Shown: piece by piece, positions 33,051 to 45,279 of the stretch
How the letters are laid out: each line of letters opens with the position of its first letter
Position numbering within the stretch: the stretch's first letter is position 1
NCBI GenBank assembly: GCA_030704615.1
Contig: CM060732.1
Span: forward strand, 39,661,053 to 39,725,052
Origin: Takakia lepidozioides
Taxonomy: Eukaryota; Streptophyta; Takakiopsida; Takakiales; Takakiaceae
Length of the DNA stretch: 64,000 nt
Direction of reading: 5' to 3'
Position numbers and translations under genes: made by a program
Notes under the pieces: model-generated
Seen by the model: only the letters and a program-made list of their open reading frames with translations
Told to the model about the DNA's origin: nothing
The model's database searches: none

Positions 33051-34458
33051 CCGTGACCACACACAGGGCCCTGATCCGCTTGGGTGAACGCTGCAGGATT
33101 TTTTCACCTTGCGCTGCGGTCGAAGAGCTCTTTCTCTCTTGCTCCACGGCAGGACCCACAAAGCAGCTCCCGTCCAGAAAGTGAATCGCGTGTTGATCGG
33201 AGGCCTCATTCTGTCATGGATGCTTGACGTTAGCTGCCCAGCATTTAGATCCCAACAGGGCTCAGCCTCAACATTTTTGAAGTTGGTGAACAAAGGGGAT
33301 AATGTTCTTGATGTTAGTAAGATGATGTAATGATGATGTGTCTGTAGGATGGACACTTCAGCTCTATTCCTTCTCCCTATTTTCGACTTTGTCAGGAAGT
33401 ACTCCTACCTAGTCTTGATTCCTCTTCCCTGTTTTCTGTAATGTTGGTTCTGAGTGGTACCTCTGTAATCTGCCTTATGGCTCTCTCTAAGGTTATTTTT
33501 TCTTTCCCTCTTCTTCAATAAAATTTTCAGGGCTACAATCCCCCTGTTATATATTTTAAAAAAACAATTAAAAAAATGATGTAACCCTGTAAGACTTTAC
33601 TTGCAACATGTACAATGGGGTGGGGGTTGGGTGGGGGTTGGGGTGGGGGGGGGGGGGAAAGGAACAAGAAACAAGAGAAGAAACAAAAAGCTATAATAAG
33701 CTACTCAACCAAAGAAGAAAATAAAGCTATAATATGCTATTCAACCAACAAAAGCAATACCGTCCATGGACAACAGATTAGGCGATAATTATTTCAAAAT
33801 AAAAGTGCCTAACGAATTCTGTGAATTTTTCAGATTTAAACCTAATTTCGGGAAATTATGGGTCCAAAGTGCCTAATGCCCAAAATTTCCACAAAAAACT
33901 TGCAAGCCTTTCTCATGTTGTTTGTAATAACAAAAATCAATACAAATATATGCGTGCGGAAATAACTTCCTACAAATCGCAATCTATTTGCGAGAGCTCC
34001 ATGTAACTTCGAAAGGCCCTTGCATGGACTCGACAATGTCATCATACTCATCATCCTCGCTAATCATCATCATCTCTCCATCTACTTCCTCCACCACATT
34101 GAGATCGAGGATATCCTCATTTTCAATGTGCAGATTTGCAAGACATCTTTAGGGCATTTTTAGGGTTTGAAGGAAATGAAAGGTAGCTGGAGCTTGGAAG
34201 GGCCCGCATTGGGTGTCTATTTTTGTAATTTTTTTCTTAAGAAAATAGATGTTTTCTCTTATCATGTGCCTAATTCTAAAAAATTGTAGCATGCAATGCC
34301 TAATTTGAGAATATGTTTTAATTTTTTGATTGATTGATTTTGGATTTAGGCGCAAAAATGCCTAGACTGTTGTCAAGGTACGATAGTAAGCTACTCAACT
34401 AGAACGACCCTCCCAGCCAACAACTCGGAAGAGATCAAGCAAGGAGATAAGCAAAGTG
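33051..34458. other. intergenic, with a G-rich tract
   Basis: No gene. Positions 33617-33657 are a run of G4-G13 blocks separated by T, a strong G-quadruplex candidate on the + strand. The phrase TAAGCTACTCAAC is found at 33697-33709 and 34387-34399, with a diverged copy near 33736. The stretch between is AT-rich with no coding signal. Confidence 0.5.
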
Positions 34459-36355
34459 TCAGGCATAGGCGAAAGATGAGATGACGGAGCTAGCCACATC
34501 AGCCCGATGCAAAATAGATATGGCTTGTGCTCTCTGCAAAGCAACTGAAACACGTTGTCGATAGTAGGCAACAAGGATGGAGGCATGCGGGATGCCAATG
34601 GACCCGCTCTTGGCTGCATGATGTGTACATGTCCGCAGGAAATCGTCAAAGTGCCTACGCAATGAGCCAAATATCTCGACCGCCAGCGGAATAAATCTGT
34701 CAGTGGGGTGACGATCGATGTAGTCGCGCTCCTTGGCCTAAGCTGCTACAGTGGCTGTCGTGCCTAGTGTGGTAGCCGCGCGAGATAGCAGATCCACTCG
34801 AGTAGGGTCGGCGAGAACGACATCCGCTACGGTACGCAAACCATCTCTAGAGATGATGATGTCAACACAACGGCGTGTAGAATGGAACGTGAGCGTGGGT
34901 TGTAGATGAGGTTGCTCACGCAGTACATGATACCCTGCCTCCCGAGCAATAGATGTCACCGCATCGCAAACCACATCATAAGACGCAGTGCGCTCGTCAT
35001 CACATGGGCAGCGGAGGGCGGATGGCAAGGTCATCGATGGGCTGACGACAGACGCACCACTGAAGACCCAATGACGAAGGATGAGGCAAACCGAGTCGAA
35101 GGCGGAGTGCAGTTTTGAAAATAGGGGATGAGAGGCAAAAATGTGTGATGGTGGGTTGTATTGCCAACCATGCCCCTGCTCCGGGTTTTGCATATGATAG
35201 ATTAGAAGTCGAGCCTGATGCAACTCAGAAGCAACACTTGAGAGCATGCAGGAAAAGGAATGACGATGCACGCGCTTGGAAATGGACTCATGAAGATGGT
35301 CGAGGCCTTGAGCAACCAGCTGCTCAAATGGTGGTAGACATGCTCACGCTGGTGCCGGAAGAAGATCTCGTGCAGAGCGGAGATGTTGCTGGAAGGGTAA
35401 AATGCCACTGTCGACATGCGCAACGGCGTCCATAAGGATGGAACGATGGTCACAGAGAAATCGTGAAGCAAGGGCTGGCACAGCCAACGCCCAATTGCCG
35501 AGGAAGGCTGACGGGGCTGTAGTCACAATGGACAAAAGACCCACACCACCGGAAGAGATGGGCAGGGTGGCTTGCTGTCGTGGCAAAAGTCCCTGAGCAC
35601 CCTCCAGAGCTCATGGTGATCCTAACAATCTCCCGAAAATAGTCATCATGGTAGTATCAAACCCAGATAAGAGGTGTAGGAAATCTGGGCTGGGTGGAAC
35701 AGTGCGCAAGAGATATGAGGGATGCTGAAGGAAACATTTGGTCAAGATTCCATATGCTACCTGCACATCTCTTAGCCTAGGAAGGAGATCGGCGTGAGTG
35801 GCATCCTGGTGGAGTGCATCTTCCAAGAAAGACGTTGTGAACTGGGTGGCCAAAAGGGACTCCCAAGATTCTGATGCCATTGGGCGGAGCAATGAAGTGA
35901 GCAGGGGGGACAAAATCTGCAGGGAGACCGGACGGAGACTTGCACACCGCGCATTTGCGAGGTTGCACTGAAAGGCCCACGGCACAGAGTTGGGTGACAA
36001 AATGATGGTAAACTAGAAGGATTTGTGAGGCAGGCCTACGATGTGCGTGTCGTTTGCCACCAACGGAAAAAGACAAGATGAGTGTACTTGCGCAGAAGGG
36101 TGCGGACGTGAGCCATGGCAAACAAAGGTCCTCCTAAAGGGTCGCCTTGGCGGGTCCCAACCTCGGACTGAATGATGGAGCACTCACCTAGGCGAGAATG
36201 ATGACTGTAGTAGAGGGGAGTTGTGGATGCATAGAATAATCGAACAAACGGAATGAGCTGGTGGAAGTCTCCCCCAGCTGAACAGAGCTCCTGAAAGATA
36301 ACCGCCCATGACACAGTATTGAAAGCATTGGTGACGTCGAGGGTTGCTTTCTAGT
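34459..36355 (-). pseudogene. decayed LINE (LINE-B): reverse transcriptase and restriction-like endonuclease regions
   Basis: Read on the minus strand from 36355: KATLDVTNAFNTVSW (RT motif with the first catalytic Asp), then SEVGTRQGDPLGGPLF at about 36140, then a region frameshifted near 36060 where the expected ADD motif reads LVANDTHIVGLP, i.e. Asn for the first Asp. Next come LGVPFG, LPRLRDVQVAYGILTKCF and GGVGLL. The C-terminal part (35271-34738 and on to 34459) has RCVD, twelve residues, then D in VADVV, and after a TAG the phrase AKERDY, matching the D-x12-D...K layout of RLE-type LINE endonucleases. Multiple frameshifts and stops show it is inactive. The 5' end is cut at 36355 next to other sequence. 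Confidence 0.8.
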
Positions 36356-36407
36356 GAGAATATCCCGGTTAGTGTATCAGAAAGTGGATCTATTGTCTTC
36401 AAGCTAA

Positions 36408-36492
<85 letters not shown>

Positions 36493-36916
36493 CCGTTATT
36501 ATGTTCAAAAGGTGAGAGACAATTTTTTCCTTGACTGACACTATACATATCCATGAAATGTTCAGCGAGAATGTTATGGATACAGTCATCCATTTTGCAG
36601 CTGTGGCTTAGAGAGAGTATGGCTTAGCCCTTTTGGTGAGTTTATCAGTTCTGTATCATCCTAGTATGTTCGCTAGTCCTTGCCATAGTTCCATTCTATC
36701 ACTCTGCTAAGCATATGGGTTTGTCACAGGAGATTGGAATGTTGACCTCTCTGGTTTGGCATTGCACAGCACTAATCCTTGAAATGAGATACATGACAAC
36801 TAATCATGATGCATCAGTGGTCCCTCATCACTAGTGTCTGCCCAAAATTAATCTAATATAGATTTAGTTCGGCATAAGTAGAAATTTCTTACAGAGTCGT
36901 TGAGGTTGTAAGCTTG
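36356..36916. other. GA microsatellite and intergenic sequence
   Basis: A (GA)n microsatellite of about 78 bases fills 36411-36488. The rest up to the LTR at 36917 holds nothing I recognise. Confidence 0.8.
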
Positions 36917-38007
36917 TGTTAGAGGACTGTAGGGGACTTAGACACTTATACGGGATCTGTAGGGTACCCTTAATTTTTGCACAGACTGAGACAAACAGGA
37001 ACCTTAGGGGTGACAGCAGCGCACTGTAGAGGGGGGTTACATAGCCCACACAGCCGACACAGCAGTCACAGCCCACACAGCCCACACAGCCAACACAGCC
37101 CGTCACAGTCGTCACAACCCACACAGCCACACAGCCCGTCACAGTCGTCACAGCCCACACAGCCGACACAGCCGTCACAGCCCACACAGCCACACACAGC
37201 CCGTCACAGTCGTCACAGCCCACACAGCCAACACAGCCCGTCACAGTCGTCACAGCCCACACAGCCCACACAGCCCGTCACAGTCGTCACAGCAGACACA
37301 GCCCACACAGCCCAGTCACAGCCCGGCACAGCCACACAGCCAGTCACAACCGACACAGCCAAACACAGCCAGTCACCGCTTGACACAGCTGTCACGATAA
37401 TAGGAACGAAGAGTAGGACAGGGAACGACTGTGGGGAACAACACCAGTGAAGGGAACATGTTAGTTCACATACGACGGTTAGAGAGGGAAACGGTTAGAA
37501 CCGCGGATAGGAGGATAAAGGGAAGAACGGGGAATAGGAAGAGATCATTATTCGGGGAGGACTTCGGAGACAGGCGGGAGCGGAGATCGGAGAGCACGAT
37601 GAAGGAGAAAAGAGGATTAGTAGATGCTTGTCATATGCAAAGCTAGAGTGATATTGTAGAGCAGATAGAGACATAATGGCTTCGGCCTGATACCTGATAA
37701 ATCATAATCTGATACTTATACGATACAATCACACTGTGTAGAGAGATCTGAGTGAAGCTGTGGATTGAATGGAGGAGTTAAGGAAACCGATAAATTGATG
37801 AAGCAAACTGATACTTAATTATCAATGGTAAGGTAGCTAAGATGAATGCGGAAAAGGAAACAAATAGGAAACACCCCCATGATACACTAGCTGTAGGTCA
37901 TGACTGATTGTTCTGCGCGGGCTGAGTACTTAGAGATTTCCAACTCTTCTATCTTGGAGTTTCCGCCTCGGATAGCGAAGGGATGGGTGAGTAAAAGCCG
38001 CGCGACA
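36917..38007 (+). repeat. 5' LTR of gypsy copy 1
   Basis: Starts TGTTAGAGGACTGTAGG and ends GCGCGACA, i.e. canonical TG...CA. The same sequence, inverted, bounds both ends of copy 2. It is about 1,091 bases. Positions 37039-37393 are a minisatellite of CACAGCC-type units (cacagtcgtcacagcccaca). The last hundred bases carry an ATG-started frame that runs on into the internal region. Confidence 0.9.
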
Positions 38008-40575
38008 TTTGGCGACCATACTGGGGACCTGGGACATGAACAACCAGATGTGACAGGCATCTGGTGGGATCATGGTGGTTGGACCATTAAAGAATTTGAA
38101 GTGAATCAAATTCCCTGTGGAACGAAGGAGAAAGATTGTCCAAACAATTCTTTCAAAGGTTCTTGGAATTGCCAGACGGATGTAAAGAAAATATTCTTAA
38201 ACGAGTGCATGATGCTGATCCAGAATGGGGTCTGGAGAAGGAGTGATAAAGATTTATCAGGTAGCCTGTAGAGGAAGAGCACGTTGGTTACCAACATTAG
38301 TTTATGTGATAGCGTTGCTATCCATTAAACGAGTAGAGTTTGAAGGTTGGAAGAAAGAAAGGTGAATGTTTATACTCATATGCATGAAGAGCTTGTACTG
38401 GTAAAGAATTGGATTCCAAAGGATATTTTGTGGATCAAACTCACACCAAGAACAGCTTTTCAGACTTGTTTGCCATATGGTTATATGGTAACGGAGACTT
38501 CAAGTATAGCCAAGGGTGCATTGAAGCTTGAAAGAATCCAGGCATATACGAGCATATACGAGAGATATAGAGAGAGAGTTTTGGTTATTGCCACATTAAA
38601 AGAAATGAAAGACATGGGACATGAGTGATGAAAGAGAAGCTAGACGACAAAGATATTCATCAAAAAGAGAAAGCTATCTGAAAGCTAATTATCCATATCT
38701 TTGGGAGAGAGGAATAGACATAGGGGAATCATCTGGACCTCTCACACCATCAAGATCAAAAAGTGCATCACCTATACCGGAAGAACTAGAGTTGGATGCC
38801 ACTCCTTCTGTTTCTTTGCAAGAAAGATTAAGGGAATTGGTACAGGAAGAAGATCAATCACGAGGTGAAAGATCTGAGGTACATCCTTGGATAAAAGACT
38901 TGACAGAAATCTTTGATAAGAGTTGGCATGGAACACCAAAAGCAGGAACTCCAGTTTCTGAAGCAGAAGATGAAGAAGGAGATGAGGATGTGGCAGAGCC
39001 AACGGAGAGTACAGACTCTCCAACACCATTACAGTTGAGTTACATGAGTGAAGAAGAAACCCAAGGGCAGAACTTGGAGGATGAAAACAGAGAGAAGAAA
39101 TTGAAGAGGAAGAATATGAAGAAGTAGACCCAACAGCTGAGGTTGAGACTACAACCAGGACATCCCAACCCGTTGGACCTGGATCAAGTGGAGCACTTGG
39201 ATCACAGGCCAACGAAGGTGTCGGCTCAGGGGGATCAGGCGGGCTGCCTGGATCTGGCTCTGGGGGGACAGGGAGTGTGGGAAGTAGTGCAACTGAAGCT
39301 GGGAATACTGTGAATATCGTGGGGCCAGAAGCAGGGAGTGCTCAAGGGCCACCACTGGTGGAAGATCCACCACAAAACAACAGGTCCAGAAGGACCAGCA
39401 CCAGCAAGGGTGCCAGCACCTGTCAGTGGGCAGAAGGTAGGGCACAGATGGCGTTACAACCAACACGGGCAAAACCACCCTTTCCAATATATTCAGGAAA
39501 AGGGGATCCCGATGTACACATTAGCCAATTTGAGCACATGTGTATAGTGAACAATGAGAATGGCGATGATGCCAAGATGAGACTGTTTCCTTGTTCACTT
39601 ATCAAGAAAGCAAGTGAATGGTATGCAAGATTCCCTGATAATCATTTCCTAACCTGGAATGGCTTGAATACAGCATTTCGAAATAGGTTCAGGACAAGTA
39701 AAACTGAGGATGAAGTGTATGGAAGTTTACAACAGCTGAAGCAGAAGAAGCATGAAACTGTTGAAGAGTATATGGAGAAGATGGAATGATGATGAAAAAG
39801 CTGGCTGCAGTACCAGCACCCGGTTTACAGAAGACTTGGTTTGTGAGTGGACTAAGACCAGAGTTGCAGAAGAAAGTGGATATGTTACCCCATAATACAG
39901 TGGAGGAGGCATTTGAAACTGCAAACAGAATTGAGCAATTGGGAATGCTCAGGAGAGAAAAAAAGGAAGATGAGGACTCTGAAGATGAGTCAGATGAAGA
40001 AGAAGAGCAAGAACTAAAAAGAAGAGTAAGAGAAAGGAAAAGTTGAAGAAGGATAACTATGAGAAAAGATTGGAAGAAATCTTGAAGAAGTATGCCACAG
40101 AGGCTGCAACACATTGGAGGAAGGGTGTATGGTGTGCAAAGTGCCAGAATGAAGGCCATACCACTACAGAATGCCACATGAAGGAGAAACACTGTACTAT
40201 CTGTAAAATGGATAACCATTCTACTGAGAATTGTTACTACAACAGAAGGACAGCTGCAAGAGAACCTAGGCAAGTGAGGGTGCATCAGGTGCAGCCCCAG
40301 CCAAGAAGAAGCAATGATCAGGACCACTATGGTAGGTCTGGTGGCTATAACAATGGCATGGAAGGGAGAGGTAATTCAAGAGGGAATTACCAAGGAAATT
40401 CCAGAGGCAACTATCAGGGTAATCCAAGGGGGAATTACCAGCCGGGAATCAGGATTATAGAAATAATCCAAGACCAGACCAAGGGCGAGGACCCAATGGT
40501 GAAGAGCTATGTTACTATTGTAATCAGCCAGGACATCGCAAGGCAGCCTGTTCATTCTGGATAAGACACCAGAAT
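37900..40575 (+). pseudogene. gag: gypsy copy 1: N-terminal unknown region and gag
   Basis: Begins MTDCSARAEYLEISN inside the LTR and reads through the PBS into an unrecognised domain (GIWWDHGGWTIKEFE), frameshifted near 38130. Acidic linker sequence follows. Then comes the gag capsid-like domain (FPCSLIKKASEWYARF, RFRTSKTEDEVYGSLQQLKQ) at about 39430-39790, and a nucleocapsid part with two CX2CX4HX4C knuckles (CAKCQNEGHTTTEC, CTICKMDNHSTENC) at about 40137-40250. RGNYQGN repeats follow, and a third knuckle is frameshifted near 40510. One-base shifts occur at several points where copy 2 is intact, so none of it forms one long protein as sequenced. Confidence 0.85.
38010..38027 (+). other. primer-binding site of gypsy copy 1
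   Basis: TGGCGACCATACTGGGGA starts two bases after the LTR with TGG, the complement of the tRNA CCA end. It recurs exactly at the equivalent place in copy 2. It is in the same register as the Asp-tRNA-type PBS of Athila elements but differs in sequence, so the primer tRNA is not assigned. Confidence 0.75.
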
Positions 40576-40599
40576 GAGATGAGAGCTCCTGTGAAATGA

Positions 40600-43525
40600 G
40601 GGCCCAGTGGTGGCAGCTCACATGGTTAGGCCATGTGTTGTACCAGAAGTAAGTACAATGATAGTAACAAGAAGTAAAGCCAAACTAATACCTCCAGTAG
40701 AAGAGGAAGAAGATGAGACTGGAAGTGGCAATGATATGCCTGAAGATGAAGAGACTTGGAAGGATGAGAAGGAACTGCACAAGGAAGTGGCAGATACTAT
40801 AAGGGAAATGCAAAAGAGTACGGATATTCCTGTGGCAGATTCCTCTGATTCGGATGGAGAAAAAAGGGGAGTGAGGAAGAAAGGAAAAAAGAAGATGCAG
40901 ACATGCAAAGTAATGAAGAGACTTTGGCTGAAGTAATATGTCAGACCAAAGCAGAAATTACCATTGGACAGCTATTAGCTGTGGCACCTTATTGTAGGCA
41001 CAGGCTGTATCAGGCAATCAATCGAATTGCCCAAGAGACAGGAAACACAGACCTGAACAGCAAGGTGACCAGTTATAATGTGAAGCCGGAAGGGCGAGAA
41101 CCAGTCATGGACTTTGATGATTCTATGCCAGTAATCCAATTGAGAATTGGAAGCACAGAACTAACTGATGTACTGATAGATGGTGGTTCTGGAGTAAATA
41201 TCATGACAGACCAATTAAGGAAGAAGCTTGGTCTAAGTAACATGAAACCAGCCCCATTTACAGTAACAATGGCAGATCAAAGAAGTGTACAGCCATTGGG
41301 ATTAATAAGAGGAGTTAAGATACAGATACAGAAAATGATCTTTATGATCACAGTAACTGTATTAAAAATGGATGAAGTCATGGAGGCTTACTCCTTATTA
41401 TTGGGACGTCCGTGGCTGAAACAGGCAGGGTATTCCATGACTGGAATTCTCAGTTACTAACTGTGCATAATGGGATGCACGAGATACAAATTACCACAAA
41501 GAAATCTAGTAGATTACCTGCTACAAGAAGACCTCGAGGAGTCAGAGAGTATGACTGGAAGGGAGGACTGGATGAGGAGCAGGAAGCTACCCTATTTGCT
41601 GCACACCCAGAATGGGAGCAGGTTGCAGAGATGCGGCTGGAAAGCCTAAGTTGTTTGAGAGGTATCTGCTGTGGTGTAGTGACAGCAACACCCAACTGAA
41701 GAAGAAACCAGCATTTACCCATCACATTTCTATGAAGAAAGAGAAGGAGAAATAGAAATCCTAGAAGAACCAGCCACTGTGAGCTTACAGGATGAAGTGG
41801 TGACCGGTTGGACAATCACAGCTGATGAGCAGGTGAGAGAAGTAAATGTGGGAACTCAGAGAACCGAGGATGGTGAAAGTAGGAGCTGATTTGGAGCCGG
41901 AATTCTTCGAAGAAGCAAAAAGCTTGTTCATCAAATACAGAGATGTATTTGCTTGGAGCTATGAGGATCTAAAAGGGATACCACCTGAAGTCTGTCAGCA
42001 TAAAATTGAACTGGAACCAGGGTCAGTACCAATCAAGCAGGCGAGGTATAGAATGATCCCAACTACGCACAGAAGGTTGGAGAAAGAGATAAAGAAGTTG
42101 GCTGAGGCTAAGTTTATATACCCAATAGAGTATACAACTTGGTTGTCACCCATTGTTATAGTTCCCAAGAAGAATGGCAAACTAAGAGTATGTGTGAACT
42201 ATAAGAAGCTGAATGCTTGTACGAAGAAAGATCCTTTCCCTTTGCCATTCACAGAAGCAGTATTAGACACTGTGGCAGGCCATGAGATGTACTCATTCAT
42301 GGATGGCTTCAGTGGTTATAATCAAGTGCAAGTGGCAGAAGAAGACCAAGGGAAAACAGCTTTCATCACAGACTGGGGGGCTTATGCATACAAAGTCATG
42401 CCCTTTGGCTTTGTAATGCACCAGCGACCTTTCAGAGAGTGATAAGTGAATCTTTTCAAGAGTATCTGGATGATTTCATGCAGGTGTTTTTGGATGATTT
42501 CAGTGTGTACAGCTCTAAGAATGAGCACTTGCATAAATTGGAGTTATGCCTGGCCAGATGCAGGATGAGAGGTCTGGGCTTGAACCCAGAGAAGTGTACT
42601 TTCTGTGTGAACTCAGGGGTGCTTCTGGGACACATTGTGTGTAAGAAGGGACTCCTTGTGGATCCCAGGAAGACAGAGTCCATTAAAGCCTCTCCACCAC
42701 CAGTGAATGTTAAGAGTTTAAGGAGATTCCTTGGGCAAACCAGTTATTACAGAAGATTTGTCAAAAGGTATGCACAAATAGCAGCACCATTGAGCAAGCT
42801 TCTGAAGAAAGATGCAGTGTTTGCATGGACAGCTGAATGTCAACAGGCGTTTGAGGAACTTACACTGTCAGTAACAACTACACCTGTGCTGATTAACCCT
42901 CACTGGCATGTAGTATTTCATGTTCACTGCGATGCATCAGGAGAAGCGTTGGGAGCGGTGTTAGCCCAGAATGTTACAGGGAATATAGATTCACCTGTGT
43001 ACTATGCTAGCTGTTGATGAACAGTGCTGAGAGGAACTATAGCACAACGGAAAGAGAAGCATTGGCAATGATCTATGCAGTGAAGAAATTCAGGCATTAC
43101 CTATTGGGAAGAAAGTTTATGTTTTATGTGGATCACCAGGCTCTGATATATCTGGTGAACAAACCTTTGATAAGTGGAAGGATAGCGAGGTGGTTAATAA
43201 TCTTGCATGAGTTTGAGTTCGAGGTTATTACAAGCCTGGCCGTTTGCATCTTGTGGCAGATCATTTGTCACGACTAACAACAGGAGAGGCCGCCACAGGA
43301 GTGGACGATCAGTTACCTGATGCGAGTTTATTTGTAATGGAGGTGCAAGGAAGTGCAGATGAATGGTTAGATTGGCAGTGGCAATCAGATACTACCTTGT
43401 TCATGGTCAGTGCCCACCTAGTTATGGTAAGGAGGCAGAGGAAGAGAATTGCTATCAAAGCTTTACCTTATTACTATCGGTAGGAAGCAGAAGTATAAGT
43501 TAGGACCTGATGGAGTACTAAAAAC
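40600..43525 (+). pseudogene. pol: gypsy copy 1: protease, reverse transcriptase and RNase H, cut by assembly gap
   Basis: Aspartic protease VLIDGGSGVNIM near 41170, SLLLGRPWLK near 41400, RT with PIVIVPKKNGKLRVCVNY near 42150, KKDPFPLPF, and the catalytic QVFLDDFSVYSS at about 42485. RT-RNase H follows with HVHCDASGEALGAVLAQN near 42930 and FYVDHQALIYL near 43120. A one-base deletion near 42410 turns the expected CNAPATF into another frame, and others lie near 43015 and 43230. The sequence stops at the N gap before integrase. Confidence 0.9.
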
Positions 43526-44025
43526 NNNNNNNNNNNNNNNNNNNNNNNNNNNNNNNNNNNNNNNNNNNNNNNNNNNNNNNNNNNNNNNNNNNNNNNNNNN
43601 NNNNNNNNNNNNNNNNNNNNNNNNNNNNNNNNNNNNNNNNNNNNNNNNNNNNNNNNNNNNNNNNNNNNNNNNNNNNNNNNNNNNNNNNNNNNNNNNNNNN
43701 NNNNNNNNNNNNNNNNNNNNNNNNNNNNNNNNNNNNNNNNNNNNNNNNNNNNNNNNNNNNNNNNNNNNNNNNNNNNNNNNNNNNNNNNNNNNNNNNNNNN
43801 NNNNNNNNNNNNNNNNNNNNNNNNNNNNNNNNNNNNNNNNNNNNNNNNNNNNNNNNNNNNNNNNNNNNNNNNNNNNNNNNNNNNNNNNNNNNNNNNNNNN
43901 NNNNNNNNNNNNNNNNNNNNNNNNNNNNNNNNNNNNNNNNNNNNNNNNNNNNNNNNNNNNNNNNNNNNNNNNNNNNNNNNNNNNNNNNNNNNNNNNNNNN
44001 NNNNNNNNNNNNNNNNNNNNNNNNN
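43526..44025. other. assembly gap, 500 N
   Basis: Exactly 500 N, the usual placeholder for a gap of unknown size. It separates two inverted copies of the same retrotransposon, so the missing part of copy 1 (integrase to 3' LTR) and the first base of the copy 2 LTR are hidden here. Confidence 0.98.
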
Positions 44026-45124
44026 GTCGCGCGGCTTTTACTCACCCATCCCTTCGCTATCCGAGGCGGAAACTCCAAGATAGAAGAGTTGGAAATCTCT
44101 AAGTACTCAGCCCGCGCAGAACAATCAGTCATGACCTACAGCTAGTGTATCATGGGGGTGTTTCCTATTTGTTTCCCTTTCCGCATTCATCTTAGCTACC
44201 TTACCATTGATAATTAAGTATCAGTTTGCTTCATCAATCTATCGGTTTCCTTCACTCATCCATTCATCCACAGCTTCACTCAGATCTCTCTACACAGTGT
44301 GATTGTATCGTATAAGTATCAGATTATGATTTATCAGGTATCAGGCCGAAGCCATTATGTCTCTAATCTGCTCTCCAATATCACTACAGCTTTGCATATA
44401 ACAAGCATCTACTAATCATCTTTCTCCTTCATCGTGCTCTCCATCTCTTGCTTCCGATCTCCGCTCCAGCCTGACTAGAAGTCCTCCTCCGAATGATGTC
44501 TTCAATTCCCCCGTTTTCCCCCTTTATTTCCTATCCGCGGTTCTAACCGTTTCCTCACTAACCGTGTCTGTGAACTAACATGTTCCCTTCGCAGGTGTTG
44601 TTCCCCACAGTCGTTCCCTGTCCTACTCTTCGTTCCCTATGATCGTGACAGCTGTGTCAAGCTGTGACTGGCTGTGTGAAACTGTGACGGCTGTGACTGT
44701 GCGACTGTGTTTGGCTGTGTCGGGCTGTGACTGGCTGTGTGGCTGTGCTGGCTGTGTCGGCTGTGTCGGCTGTGTCTGCTGTGACGCTGTGACGGGCTGT
44801 GTTGGCTGTGACGACTGTGACTGGCTGTGTGGCTGTGGGGCTGTGTCGGCTGTCTGTGACTGTGACGGGCTGTGTTGGCTGTGTGGCTGTGACGACTGTG
44901 ACGGGCTGTGTTGGCTGTGACGACTGTGACTGGCTGTGTGGCTGTGCCGGGCTGTGTCGGCTGTGTCGGCTGTGTCTGCTGTGACGACTGTGACGGGCTG
45001 TGTAACCCCCTCTACAGTGCGCTGCTGTCACCCCTAAGGCTCCTGTTGGTCTCAGTCTGTGCAAAAATTAAGGGTACCCTACAGATCCCGTATAAGTGTC
45101 TAAGTCCCCTACAGTCCTCTAACA
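44026..45124 (-). repeat. 3' LTR of gypsy copy 2
   Basis: Matches 56385-57407 throughout apart from scattered small indels and substitutions, and the length of the GGCTGTG minisatellite (44644-45003 here). Its first base is inside the gap. It is directly preceded, in the element's sense, by the polypurine tract. Confidence 0.9.
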
Positions 45125-45140
45125 TTACCCCTTCCCCCTC
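45125..45140 (-). other. polypurine tract of gypsy copy 2
   Basis: On the minus strand GAGGGGGAAGGGGTAA abuts the TGTTAGAGG start of the 3' LTR, the expected site of plus-strand priming. Confidence 0.85.
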
Positions 45141-45279
45141 AAAAAGCCGTGTCCTCACGGTTTACTGTTTCCGAGTAGCAAACCTTTGTGAGTGAGCACC
45201 TTGTTGACGTTGAGAGTTTCGTGGCGGGCTGTGTGTACGAGCCCGAGGTCTGTCTCTGGTTGACGGAGATGGTTGATCA

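Noticed and set aside
37039-37393. Regular short repeats that might suggest a CRISPR-like array
   Set aside because: Units are 6-9 bases with no unique spacers of constant length, inside a plant LTR. It is a minisatellite.
36977-37450. Ser/His/Pro/Gln-rich 157-codon frame, and matching frames in the other LTRs
   Set aside because: Pure translation of the CACAGCC minisatellite inside the LTR.
43449-44132. Frames of about 200 codons running across the N gap
   Set aside because: They exist only because N codons do not stop translation.
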